Counted from the first letter of the stretch, positions 4,402 through 11,174 are shown. The stretch is DNA of 11,174 nt from Thermoplasmata archaeon (GCA_021826765.1 JAKAYK010000028.1:1-11174); one strand, 5' to 3'. Program-made: numbers and translations. The notes: generated by a model from the letters alone, not told the origin.

Positions 4402-6291
4402 ATGGAAGAAATTAAGGACGCATATGGCACAGTAAATCTCAGGCCTTACCAAAAAAGTGCCATAGATTTCATCATCAAAACACTGGGAAAAGGGCAGGAT
4501 GCAATTCTGCAGGCCCCAACTGGCTCAGGGAAAACATTGATGATGCTCATATCAGGGATTATTTATGCAAAAAACAACGAGAAAAGGGTTCTCTATCTTA
4601 CCAGAACCAATTCACAGCAGAAAAATATCAGAAAGGAAATTCTGAATATACAGAAATTTTTCGGCATTAAGGCTGTCATAATGCAGGGCAGAACCAACAT
4701 GTGCCCTATGTATATGGAGATGGAGAAGGATAGAGACTTCACTCCCGAATCACTTTCAAGAATGTGCAGTTCCCTCAAAAGAAAAAAGGTGGAACACATT
4801 GATGGAGGATGCCCATACTTCAATGATGAAATCAAAAATCCACAGAACGTAAATTTCATACTTGATAATGCACCATCACCGGAAGATCTCTTCATTGATT
4901 TCACAAAGAGAGGCATCTGCCCTTACGAATCAGTGAAGTACGCAATGAAGGATGCAGAACTTGTTGTTATGCCTTATGCATATTTCATCAGTCCTGATAT
5001 GGCTTCTACAGTGATGTATAACTGGAGGGTTTCAAGAGAAGATATTGTGATATTGATCGATGAGGCTCACAACCTTCCAGACATAGCAAGAAATGTTTTT
5101 TCAATGCAGATCACATGGAATTCTATTGGCCTTTGCGAAAAAGAGGCAGTGGAATATGGCGATCCTGAAATTCTTTCTGGAATCAGAATTTCTGATTTTA
5201 TGGAGATCATAAGGATGTCCATGATAGACCTGGCTGAAAACCTGAATGAAAGCACAGTTGAAAAAAGGGTCAATTTCAGGGACATTTACGACTTCATGGC
5301 CATAAGTTCCAGAAAGAGGCCTGAGGATATTGAATATATGATTGATGCCATTGACAGTTATGGGGAAAACATAGAAAATTTAAAAGAACAGAAAAACAGG
5401 GTACCAATGTCGCATCTCAAGGTGTTATCCAGAAAACTTTCATTCATGCAGTTCGCACATGAAGAGAGGTATATTTGCATAGTAAAAAAGGAAGGAAATA
5501 CAGAATCTATTTCAATAGAGGCCTTCTGCCTTGATCCATCAATCATCCTGGAGGAACTGAGAAAATCAAGAACAATACAGGTATCTGCTACAATTGAGCC
5601 TCTCTGGCTTTACAGGAATATGACCGGTTTCGAGAACAGCGATTATCTTGACATAGGAAAAGTATTCCCTCCGGAAAACCTGATGGTGCTTTATGACAGG
5701 GAACTTACGACAAAATATGATGAGTTCGACATTGAAGAAATTAAAAGCTACAGGAAAAAACTTCAGAACATCTTTACAAAATTCACACAGAGGACAATGG
5801 TTCTTTTCCCTTCCTTCAGGATACTTGAGATCATTACAAGGGAGATGAAGGGTTTTGATTTCCTTCTGGAAAAAAGGGATATGAAGGCACAGGAATTTCA
5901 GAAACTTATGAAGAAATTCAACAACGGCGAGGGGATTCTTATGGGGGTCATGGGGGGAAGGCTCTCTGAAGGGATCGATCTTCCGGGGAAACTTCTTGAA
6001 CTTCTTGTAGTCGTTGGCATACCCTTTCCAAAGCCAGATATAAAGCAGAGAACCCTGTCTTCCTATTACAGCAGCCTTTATGGGAATGGTTGGCAATATG
6101 CTTTCCTCTATCCTGCTACTGTGAAGGTAAGGCAGGCCATCGGGCGGCTTATAAGATCAAGGAATGACAGAGGAGTTGTCATCATAATGGACAATCGTGC
6201 AGAAATGCTTTCTCCAGAAATCAGTGCAAATCCCATATCATCGGATTTAACAGAAATAGTGGAATTCTTCAATGAGGAAAAAACCAGGTGA
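4402..6291 (+). CDS. xpd: XPD/Rad3-family Fe-S DNA helicase
   Basis: This 629-residue SF2 helicase is of the XPD type, a 5'-to-3' DNA-unwinding ATPase linked to nucleotide excision repair and DNA damage handling. Landmarks are Walker A APTGSGKT (38-45), motif II DEAH (220-223, in LIDEAHNLPD), VSATIEP (394-400), motif V GGRLSEGIDLPG (518-529) and motif VI QAIGRLIRSRNDRG (578-591) with the arginine finger region. Four cysteines between motifs Ia and II (101, 122, 137 and 173) sit in NMCP, RMCS, GGCP and GICP contexts and match the 4Fe-4S cluster ligands of XPD. The arch domain lies roughly at 230-390. Length is close to archaeal XPDs. It starts three bases after the TPR gene's stop, in one operon, without a clear Shine-Dalgarno site. 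In archaea its repair role is established biochemically more than genetically. Confidence 0.96.
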   Translation: MEEIKDAYGTVNLRPYQKSAIDFIIKTLGKGQDAILQAPTGSGKTLMMLISGIIYAKNNEKRVLYLTRTNSQQKNIRKEILNIQKFFGIKAVIMQGRTNMCPMYMEMEKDRDFTPESLSRMCSSLKRKKVEHIDGGCPYFNDEIKNPQNVNFILDNAPSPEDLFIDFTKRGICPYESVKYAMKDAELVVMPYAYFISPDMASTVMYNWRVSREDIVILIDEAHNLPDIARNVFSMQITWNSIGLCEKEAVEYGDPEILSGIRISDFMEIIRMSMIDLAENLNESTVEKRVNFRDIYDFMAISSRKRPEDIEYMIDAIDSYGENIENLKEQKNRVPMSHLKVLSRKLSFMQFAHEERYICIVKKEGNTESISIEAFCLDPSIILEELRKSRTIQVSATIEPLWLYRNMTGFENSDYLDIGKVFPPENLMVLYDRELTTKYDEFDIEEIKSYRKKLQNIFTKFTQRTMVLFPSFRILEIITREMKGFDFLLEKRDMKAQEFQKLMKKFNNGEGILMGVMGGRLSEGIDLPGKLLELLVVVGIPFPKPDIKQRTLSSYYSSLYGNGWQYAFLYPATVKVRQAIGRLIRSRNDRGVVIIMDNRAEMLSPEISANPISSDLTEIVEFFNEEKTR

Positions 6292-6503
6292 TTAATCCCA
6301 TTATTCTGCCATTTCATGGAATCAAATGTGCTATTCACCAGGATTCTCTAATTAGGAATGGTGTTGGCATTGATCTCATCAAAGAATGAACTCTGGATCA
6401 TGAGTCTACTCAATTTCTCTGGAAAAAATAATGAACATCCACTGCATGACATGTTATCCGGGTCATGGGCCCGCATTGAGGACAGAGTGAATGATTGAAG
6501 ATC
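6292..6503. other. 212-bp spacer between xpd and the acetyltransferase gene
   Basis: No confident gene or RNA is seen here. A possible TATA element, AAAAAATAATG (about 6422-6432), would start transcription near 6453 and leave a leader of roughly 50 nt before the ATG at 6504, unlike the leaderless neighbours. An open frame of 46 codons (6358-6498) is present but lacks a matching promoter and recognisable composition. Short weak inverted repeats occur, such as AACAT/ATGTT at 6434-6455 and CGGG/CCCG around 6459-6473. Confidence 0.4.
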
Positions 6504-7022
6504 ATGAAAAGTGATAAACAGCGAAAAAAACCCATAAACAGGACACATTCTCAGGAGAAGATTCGGCAGAGCAAATTTGCCAAACCACTGGTAAGAAGAT
6601 TTAGAACTGAGGATCTGAAGAAAGTTATTGAGATCTGTGAAAACTCTTTATCCGAAAAATATTCAGAGTCACTTTTTCAGGAAATATACCTGAACTGGCC
6701 TGATGGATTCCTTGTCAGTGAAGTAAACGAAAGTGTAGTTGGTTTCCTCACAAGCAGGAAAACCAGCAGAAGCGATGCAAGAATTCTTATGCTTGCAGTT
6801 CTGGAGCCATACAGGAGTCTTGGTATAGGTTCAGCCCTAATCAAACAGTTCATAGAATCCTCCGGAGTATATGGTGTCATCAACATACGCCTCGAGGTAA
6901 GGACAGACAATGTCAGGGGTATTGGATTTTACCAGAAGCACGGTTTCCTTGTCACATCCATAATGAGAAATTATTACAGTGATGGTTCTGACGCGTATGT
7001 TATGTGGAAACAGTTAATATGA
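6504..7022 (+). CDS. rimI: GNAT N-acetyltransferase, RimI/Ard1-like
   Basis: This 172-residue acetyl-CoA-dependent acetyltransferase resembles archaeal RimI/Ard1 enzymes that acetylate protein N-termini. The core begins near residue 30. Motif A is LAVLEPYRSLGIGSALI (97-113), with the R-x-x-G-x-G/S pyrophosphate loop at 104-110. Motif B is GFYQKHGF (141-148), preceded by RLEVRTDN (129-136). The end YYSDGSDAYVM (157-167) is a signature of RimI/Naa10-type enzymes. A basic, probably flexible N-terminal extension of about 28 residues (many Lys/Arg) precedes the domain. ATG 6504 is chosen; a TTG at 6495 is the only other in-frame start before a stop at 6492. It follows xpd after a 212-nt spacer and overlaps the convergent nucleotidyltransferase gene by 9 nt. 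Substrate specificity (N-terminal versus ribosomal protein) is inferred from family only. Confidence 0.88.
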   Translation: MKSDKQRKKPINRTHSQEKIRQSKFAKPLVRRFRTEDLKKVIEICENSLSEKYSESLFQEIYLNWPDGFLVSEVNESVVGFLTSRKTSRSDARILMLAVLEPYRSLGIGSALIKQFIESSGVYGVINIRLEVRTDNVRGIGFYQKHGFLVTSIMRNYYSDGSDAYVMWKQLI

Positions 7023-7970
7023 AAGGAGTTCAAGCCTGGTATCTGTATAGGTTTGAATTTTCACTGCATCCTTTCTTTCCATAACTTTTCCCGGAGAGTA
7101 ATCCCTGTTGTTTTCAGAATCCGCTCTTCCTGTTCCAGAAATGAATCTGATCACCTTTCCACTGTTAATCACTGCTTCTTTGTTTGCCCTGATCAGATAT
7201 TCATCCAGTGAGGCCTGTCCGTTATCGTAAATGGACCTGTGGAAACCATATGGCATATCAACTCTTCCTTTGTATTCGGATCTGACCTGCTCAAGTTCCT
7301 TCTCACTGTCCACTCCGATCCAGAGTGCATCTTCCCTGTATGCTGCTATCTCCTTTTTCTTTGCCAGTTCTGGAAAGGCGGTGGTTTCAATATCCTTGCT
7401 GTTATAATTTTTGAAGAATATGTCTTTTATGGATGGTTTTATGTAATAAAGCCCAGAATTGATATAATGATCAAGCTGTGGTTTTTCAGTAAAGTTCATA
7501 ACAACATCCCCAAGAAGATTGACTATGCCGTACGGGCTTCTCATCTTTGTCACAAGCATTGACATTCCACACTGTGATTCTCTTGCGAAACTGATGAATG
7601 CATCAAAATTTATGTCTGTTACTGTATCTCCATTCCTGAGCATTACGTCATCATCCTGAACTTCCGAAAGTAGGCTCTTTATAGAATACAGTGTCCCCAT
7701 GGGTTTTTCCTCTTTCATGTAATGAAATGTTATCCCATCTTTCTTCTCCCCGTATCTTTTTTCTATTTTTTCTCCAAGATGTCCTGAAAGAACATACACT
7801 TCATCCACGCCTGCATTCTTGAAGTCCCACAGCTGGCGATCCATAATGGTATAATTATCCTTGATCTCCACCAGAACCTTCGGGATCTCATCTGTAATGG
7901 GCTTGAGTCTCTTACCATAACCTCCTGCCAGGATTGCTCCAATGATCTTGCTCACATCTGGTAATTGCAT
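7014..7970 (-). CDS. Sugar-1-phosphate nucleotidyltransferase
   Basis: A 318-residue protein is predicted from the ATG at 7970. The N-terminal 220 residues form a nucleotidyltransferase domain that joins a sugar-1-phosphate to an NTP to give an NDP-sugar. Visible motifs are GAILAGGYGKRL (11-22), the IPKVL lysine (about 29-33), NGD (113-115, metal-binding Asp), EKP (162-164), NSGLYY (171-176) and a WIGVDS end motif (217-222). The similarity is closest in feel to glucose-1-phosphate thymidylyl/uridylyl and heptose-phosphate guanylyltransferase families; the actual sugar and nucleotide are not decidable. An 80-residue C-terminal tail lacks the hexapeptide repeats of a left-handed beta-helix. A TTG at 8006 would add 12 residues, but the ATG lies just before the conserved strand and is preferred. 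No sugar-pathway partner is adjacent; the gene ends overlapping the acetyltransferase tail-to-tail. Confidence 0.9.
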   Translation of the reverse strand: MQLPDVSKIIGAILAGGYGKRLKPITDEIPKVLVEIKDNYTIMDRQLWDFKNAGVDEVYVLSGHLGEKIEKRYGEKKDGITFHYMKEEKPMGTLYSIKSLLSEVQDDDVMLRNGDTVTDINFDAFISFARESQCGMSMLVTKMRSPYGIVNLLGDVVMNFTEKPQLDHYINSGLYYIKPSIKDIFFKNYNSKDIETTAFPELAKKKEIAAYREDALWIGVDSEKELEQVRSEYKGRVDMPYGFHRSIYDNGQASLDEYLIRANKEAVINSGKVIRFISGTGRADSENNRDYSPGKVMERKDAVKIQTYTDTRLELLSY

Positions 7971-8044
7971 ATTGAATTTATAATTTTTTCCAGTTGCATA
8001 ATTCAAAATAGGTTGCCTTTAAGTTCTTTTGCAGAAATATCAGG

Positions 8045-8050
8045 AAAAAA
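8045..8050 (-). terminator. Oligo-T tract after the kbl-like gene
   Basis: On the minus strand T6 begins about 14 nt after the stop of the PLP enzyme, preceded by a CAGCTG palindrome. It is a plausible archaeal termination site separating it from the nucleotidyltransferase gene. Confidence 0.4.
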
Positions 8051-8063
8051 TACAGCTGGAATA

Positions 8064-9248
8064 TCAGTTAAGTATTCCTAGTTTTTTTCCAGCCCTTTCA
8101 AATCCTTCAACGGTGATCTTCATCTGTTCCTCGGAATGAACTGCAGAAGGCATGAGCCTGATTCTAGCAACTCCTTTTGCAACAGTTGGGAAAACTATGG
8201 GAGAAGCAAATATTCCTTCATCCCTGTAAAGAATCCTGCTCATTTCAACCGTCTTCTTCTCATCTCCTGTAACCACAGGCGTTATGGGTGTTTTTGTGTT
8301 TGTGAGCCTGAAACCCGCGTTTTTTAGGCCGGATTGAAGTATTTCCGTATTTTTCCAAAGTTTCCTGATAAGTGAATCATCCTTCTCAAGTATCTCTATT
8401 GCCTTCATTACAGAAGCGGCATCTGCGGGGTTAAGCCCGCTGCTGAAAAGAAATGGCCTTGCTTTCTGCCTCAACAGATCAATGAGTTCTGAACTTCCTG
8501 CCACAAAACCTCCCATTGAACCCATGGCTTTTGAGAATGTACCCATCTCAACATCAACTTTTCCCTGAAGATTGAAATGGTCAACAATTCCTCTTCCATT
8601 TTTTCCAAGGACTCCTTCGCCATGGGCATCATCAACGTAAAGCATGGTATCATGTTTCTCCCTCATTTCAGAAAGCTCTTTCAGCTTTGCTATGTCCCCA
8701 TCCATGCTGAACACTCCATCAGTCACCACAAGAGATCTCTTCCCCTCCTTTCGGTATTCCTTGAGTTTATTATCCAGATCCTCAGTCGACATATGGTTGA
8801 ACACGTATTTTTTTGCAGAACTGAGTCGCATTCCATCAATAATGCTTGCATGGTTCAGTTCCTCACTGAAGACAACATCTTCTTTTCCTATGAGTATTGG
8901 AATTGTTCCTACATTGGCAAGAAGGCCCCCCTGGTAAACAAGTGCAGCATCCATGTGCTTGAATTGAGCAACTTTCTCCTCAAGCTTCACGTGAATTTCC
9001 ATGGTCCCTGCTATGGATCTTACGGCCCCTGCCCCTATCCCGTATGTATTTATGGCATCAATGGCAGCTTTTTTGATTTCAGGGTGGCCGGCAAGCCCAA
9101 GGTAGTTGTTTGAGCACATGTTCAGAACTTTTCGTCCTTCAATGACAACTTCTGCTCCCTGAGAAGACTCAAGAACCCTTATTGGCACATACCTTCCTGC
9201 ATTCTTCAGTTCATCAAGCTGTTCCTTTACCCAGTTCATGTCTACCAT
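8064..9248 (-). CDS. kbl: Glycine C-acetyltransferase / 2-amino-3-ketobutyrate CoA ligase-like PLP enzyme
   Basis: This 394-residue alpha-oxoamine synthase is a cytosolic PLP enzyme. The expected reaction is 2-amino-3-ketobutyrate plus CoA to glycine plus acetyl-CoA, the second step of threonine breakdown; relatives include 8-amino-7-oxononanoate synthase. Visible residues are SNNYLGL (46-52), the NHAS stacking histidine (His133), TDGVFSMDGD (176-185), VDDAHGEGVLG (205-215) with the pyridine-binding Asp206 and His209, and the PLP lysine 240 in TFSKAMGSMGGF. DDAHGEGVLGKNGRG is closer to the Kbl group of Bacillus than to biotin enzymes, and no biotin genes lie nearby. No threonine dehydrogenase partner is adjacent either, so substrate is inferred. 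ATG 9248 has an AT-rich element about 25 nt upstream; ATG 9239 is a second possible start. Length matches the family. Confidence 0.88.
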   Translation of the reverse strand: MVDMNWVKEQLDELKNAGRYVPIRVLESSQGAEVVIEGRKVLNMCSNNYLGLAGHPEIKKAAIDAINTYGIGAGAVRSIAGTMEIHVKLEEKVAQFKHMDAALVYQGGLLANVGTIPILIGKEDVVFSEELNHASIIDGMRLSSAKKYVFNHMSTEDLDNKLKEYRKEGKRSLVVTDGVFSMDGDIAKLKELSEMREKHDTMLYVDDAHGEGVLGKNGRGIVDHFNLQGKVDVEMGTFSKAMGSMGGFVAGSSELIDLLRQKARPFLFSSGLNPADAASVMKAIEILEKDDSLIRKLWKNTEILQSGLKNAGFRLTNTKTPITPVVTGDEKKTVEMSRILYRDEGIFASPIVFPTVAKGVARIRLMPSAVHSEEQMKITVEGFERAGKKLGILN

Positions 9249-9268
9249 AAAAGATCAGTATGAACTAA

Positions 9269-9277
9269 TACTAAAAA
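9269..9277 (-). promoter_or_regulatory. TATA-like box for the kbl-like gene
   Basis: The minus strand reads TTTTTAGTA, centred about 25 nt upstream of the ATG at 9248 and within the 58-bp gap after alaX. It suggests the PLP enzyme has its own promoter, though read-through from alaX is possible. Confidence 0.4.
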
Positions 9278-9306
9278 CCTTTTTTAGGAAAATATCCGGT
9301 GGAATT

Positions 9307-10029
9307 TCACAAAACTGTAAAATAAACCCTCTTGTTATTTTTACCCTTGTTCTCCATTTTGTTGAATCTTATTAAGCCAATATCAGAAAGATTCTTCACA
9401 TGTGTGCCGCCGTCTGCCTGCTGATCAAGGCCCTCTATCTCAACCACTCTCACCACATCAAGGGAGTTTATAAGTTCCCTGCCTGGTTTAGTTCTTGCAA
9501 GATTGGGCATTGAAAGGGCTTCGTCTCTTGTCAGATATTTCACAACAACTTCCCTTTTTTTCTTAATCTCGTCATTCGCCTTTTCAAGAATTGAGATGGC
9601 AAGATCTGTGGAAAGATCTTCCATTGAAAAATCGACCCTGGATCTATCCTCATAGATCTGGCTTCCTGTGATCAGTCCCTGATAACTCGGATTCATGTTC
9701 ACCACTGCATCTATAAGGTGAATTGCGGTGTGGTATCTCATGTGTGCATATCTCCTGTCCCAATCCAGCTGGCACCTCACTTTATCTCCTTTGTTAATGG
9801 TATGGTCTTTTGATGCAGGTATGTGCAGGACATCTTCTCCTTCTTTTATTGTATCATTTATTTCAATCTTTTTTCCCTCGAGGAAAAGATAGCCTGAATC
9901 ACCGGGCTGTCCTCCACCTCTTGCATAAAATACTGTCATATCCAGGATAATGCCAGCATCCGTGACTGATTCCACAGTTGCATCAATTTCCTTTGCAAAT
10001 GCATCATTGAGATAGATCTTTTCAGTCAT
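9307..10029 (-). CDS. alaX: AlaX-type alanyl-tRNA editing hydrolase
   Basis: This 240-residue free-standing editing protein is related to the editing domain of alanyl-tRNA synthetase; it deacylates mischarged Ser-tRNA(Ala) (and Gly) in trans. The N-terminal barrel carries FYARGGGQPGDSG (34-46), typical of the medium/long AlaX forms. The metal site shows HxxxH at His100 and His104 (YHTAIH), and the second half DGGTHV with His210. In AlaRS and many AlaX proteins that second half reads CGGTH, so here Asp206 occupies the position of the zinc-binding Cys. The C-terminal glycine-rich and helical repeats of AlaX-L are absent, matching AlaX-M size. The ATG at 10029 follows a TATA-like element 23 nt upstream. 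It is divergent from SBDS, with the kbl-like gene downstream on the same strand. Confidence 0.93.
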   Translation of the reverse strand: MTEKIYLNDAFAKEIDATVESVTDAGIILDMTVFYARGGGQPGDSGYLFLEGKKIEINDTIKEGEDVLHIPASKDHTINKGDKVRCQLDWDRRYAHMRYHTAIHLIDAVVNMNPSYQGLITGSQIYEDRSRVDFSMEDLSTDLAISILEKANDEIKKKREVVVKYLTRDEALSMPNLARTKPGRELINSLDVVRVVEIEGLDQQADGGTHVKNLSDIGLIRFNKMENKGKNNKRVYFTVL

Positions 10030-10048
10030 GACTCAAAATAATCTGATT

Positions 10049-10055
10049 GTATAAA
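10049..10055 (-). promoter_or_regulatory. TATA box of alaX (divergent region)
   Basis: The minus strand reads TTTATAC, centred 23 nt upstream of the alaX ATG. The 114-bp spacer shared with SBDS holds this and the SBDS element, and no gene. Confidence 0.5.
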
Positions 10056-10112
10056 GAATTTCTGCAAAAATGCGGGGAGGGAGAGTATATCAATGACCCA
10101 TTTTTGAAAAAA

Positions 10113-10120
10113 CTTTATTT
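10113..10120 (+). promoter_or_regulatory. TATA-like box of the SBDS gene (divergent region)
   Basis: CTTTATTT is centred about 28 nt upstream of the ATG at 10144. This agrees with a leaderless or nearly leaderless SBDS transcript and argues against a TTG start at 10123, which would lie upstream of the predicted transcription start. Confidence 0.45.
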
Positions 10121-10143
10121 CATTGTTAACACTATTATCCAAT

Positions 10144-10836
10144 ATGGTAAAGCTGGATGATGCAATTATCGCAAGATATGAGCATGCAGGACACAGATTT
10201 GAGATACTTGTGGATCCAGACGCAGTGGAAAAGATAAAATCTGGCTCCGTTGATATTGAGAATGATCTTGCAAGCGACATGGTTTTCAAAGATGCAAAGA
10301 AGGGAGACAAAGCCGGGGAAGAGCTTATTAAGGAAATATTTGGAACACATGACATATCCCGGATAGCAGAGGAAATAGTCAAGAATGGACAGATTCAGCT
10401 CACGACTGATCAGCGCAGGAAAATGCAGGATACAAAGAAAAAACTCATCATTGACATGATCGTTAGGGAAAGCATAAACCCACAGACAAATGCTCCAAAT
10501 CCTCCTGCCAGAATTGAAGCCGCCATGGCTGAGGCAAAGATTCACATTGATCCATTCAAGTCGGTGAATGAACAGATTAACCTGGTACTGAAAGAAATCA
10601 AGCCACTGATACCTATCAGGATGGAAAAAGTGAAACTTGCCATTAGGATAAGGGGAGATGCATATGGGAAGATTTATGGCGAGATCAGCAAATCCGGCCA
10701 GATCATGAAGGAAGAATGGGGAAAGGATGGCAACTGGACGTGCGTGCTGGAGGTTCCTGCCGGAATTTACGGGGAAATAATGGGAAGTATTGGCAGAAAA
10801 GCAGGGGATGCTGTAGAGATAAAAAAGATTCCATGA
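10144..10836 (+). CDS. sdo1: SBDS/Sdo1 ribosome maturation protein
   Basis: This 230-residue protein is the archaeal counterpart of the Shwachman-Bodian-Diamond syndrome protein, which works with EF-2-like GTPases to release the anti-association factor aIF6 from nascent 50S subunits. The N-terminal FYSH domain (about 1-90) begins MVKLDDAIIARYEHAGHRFE and contains the conserved VDP and a DISRIAEEIVKNG block. The three-helix middle domain (about 95-160) begins with QLTTDQRRKM and includes INPQTNAPNPPARIEAAM, a strongly conserved stretch. The C-terminal ferredoxin-like domain (about 160-230) ends in LEVPAGIYGEI. Length is normal. ATG 10144 is chosen over an upstream TTG. In many archaea SBDS sits with proteasome and exosome genes (rrp4, rrp41); here neither neighbour shows them, so the superoperon is broken on at least the upstream side. 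Confidence 0.95.
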   Translation: MVKLDDAIIARYEHAGHRFEILVDPDAVEKIKSGSVDIENDLASDMVFKDAKKGDKAGEELIKEIFGTHDISRIAEEIVKNGQIQLTTDQRRKMQDTKKKLIIDMIVRESINPQTNAPNPPARIEAAMAEAKIHIDPFKSVNEQINLVLKEIKPLIPIRMEKVKLAIRIRGDAYGKIYGEISKSGQIMKEEWGKDGNWTCVLEVPAGIYGEIMGSIGRKAGDAVEIKKIP

Positions 10837-10868
10837 TACGGGAAAAGTATCAGCGGAATATACAATAA

Positions 10869-10876
10869 ACATATTA
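10869..10876 (+). promoter_or_regulatory. TATA-like box of the DUF59 gene
   Basis: ACATATTA is centred 23 nt before the ATG at 10896 and 32 nt before that at 10905. A second AT-rich element (TTTTAATA, 10883-10890) is too close to either start to be the main box. Confidence 0.4.
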
Positions 10877-10895
10877 ATCTGGTTTTAATACTTAA

Positions 10896-11174
10896 ATGAT
10901 ACGAATGGTTACAAAAGAGGAGATTCTTGAGGAATTGAAGGCAGTTGAAGATCCAGAAATAGGCATGGATGTAGTCAACCTCGGACTCGTATATGATGTT
11001 CAGATCAATGATGATAATGTTTACATAAAAATGACAATGACTGCTCCAACATGTCCGGTTACACCCTGGATACTTTCAGAGGTTCAGAAGATCACGGAGA
11101 ACATGGCAGGTGTTGAGATGGCTGATGTGGAACTTGTATGGGAGCCCGCTTGGAATCCATCCATGATGTCAGAT
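10896..11174 (+). CDS. MIP18/DUF59-family protein, probable Fe-S assembly factor (3' end outside window)
   Basis: Ninety-three codons are open to the window edge. The sequence carries the DUF59 (PF01883) signature DPEIGMDVVNLGLVYDV (19-35), then KMTMTAPTCPVTP with the conserved Cys of the T-x-P-x-C-P motif, and near the end ELVWEPAWNPSMMSD, matching the family's W-x-P-x-W-x-P-x-MM-S ending. Proteins of this kind (SufT, PaaD and the eukaryotic CIA factor MIP18) assist maturation or repair of Fe-S proteins, although some stand-alone copies have no proven role. Family length is about 100-130 residues, so only the last few residues are missing. Start may be ATG 10896 or ATG 10905; the first is given. 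It lies 59 bp after SBDS and appears to have its own TATA element. Confidence 0.9.
   Translation, partial: MIRMVTKEEILEELKAVEDPEIGMDVVNLGLVYDVQINDDNVYIKMTMTAPTCPVTPWILSEVQKITENMAGVEMADVELVWEPAWNPSMMSD

Noticed and set aside
5566..6096. 176-codon minus-strand frame opposite the helicase C-terminal half
   Set aside because: It overlaps XPD motifs V and the preceding helicase domain, has no recognisable motif and no promoter.
6358..6498. 46-codon plus-strand frame in the xpd-acetyltransferase spacer
   Set aside because: No TATA element or ribosome binding site lies at a sensible distance and the peptide has no recognisable composition bias; kept only as part of the spacer description.
8064..9248. 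Reading the PLP enzyme as 8-amino-7-oxononanoate synthase (biotin pathway)
   Set aside because: The DDAHGEGVLGKNGRG region looks closer to Kbl and no biotin genes are nearby; not excluded, but less likely.
10135..10872. Long open frame of about 245 codons on the minus strand opposite SBDS
   Set aside because: It is the antisense shadow of a highly conserved gene; its residues are rich in Cys, Phe, His and Ser with no domain, and SBDS on the other strand is unmistakable.

Overview
The window looks like chromosomal DNA from an archaeon, most probably of the class Thermoplasmata (Thermoplasmatales or close relatives). The evidence is the set of archaeal information-processing genes: a TrmI-type tRNA methyltransferase, archaeal RNase HII, an XPD/Rad3 helicase with an Fe-S cysteine set, AlaX, SBDS, and an archaeal prenyl diphosphate synthase. 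Further evidence is the moderate-to-low GC, the preference for AGG/AGA arginine codons, the lack of convincing Shine-Dalgarno sites, and TATA-like boxes sitting about 23-30 nt upstream of many start codons, which implies largely leaderless mRNAs. The class assignment is inference; the archaeal assignment is firm. No transposase, integrase, CRISPR array or rRNA was seen.

Layout, left to right. Positions 1-1416 (+): the 3' end of trmI, a six-helix DUF998-type membrane protein, a 19-bp palindrome, a 39-residue protein with nine cysteines, and tRNA-Leu(GAG). Positions 1447-2930 (-): a prenyl diphosphate synthase followed by a small protein made of two copies of one helical domain. Positions 3009-7022 (+): rnhB from a promoter divergent to the prenyl synthase, then a six-TPR protein closely linked (3-nt gap) to an XPD helicase, then a RimI/Ard1-like acetyltransferase after a 212-nt spacer. 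Positions 7014-10029 (-): alaX, a kbl-like CoA-dependent PLP enzyme and a sugar-phosphate nucleotidyltransferase, the last overlapping the acetyltransferase tail-to-tail by 9 nt. Positions 10144-11174 (+): the SBDS ribosome-maturation protein and the start of a MIP18/DUF59 protein that runs off the window.

Functionally the window is mostly housekeeping: tRNA modification and supply, tRNA proofreading, ribosome assembly, RNA-DNA hybrid removal, helicase work on damaged DNA, Fe-S protein maturation (likely for DUF59) and isoprenoid lipid synthesis. XPD needs an Fe-S cluster and a DUF59 protein lies in the same window, but they are about 4.6 kb apart with an opposite-strand block between them, so no operonic link is claimed.

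I do not see a large undescribed multigene system. The best new candidate is the cysteine-rich microprotein at 1119-1238, with its own well-placed TATA box and a perfect palindrome just upstream. Second-tier items are the Phe-Phe pair before the first Asp-rich motif of the prenyl synthase (a farnesyl-diphosphate-synthase-like feature), the tandem-domain small protein, the TPR-XPD gene pair, and a weak C/D-box-like arrangement in the same spacer as the palindrome.
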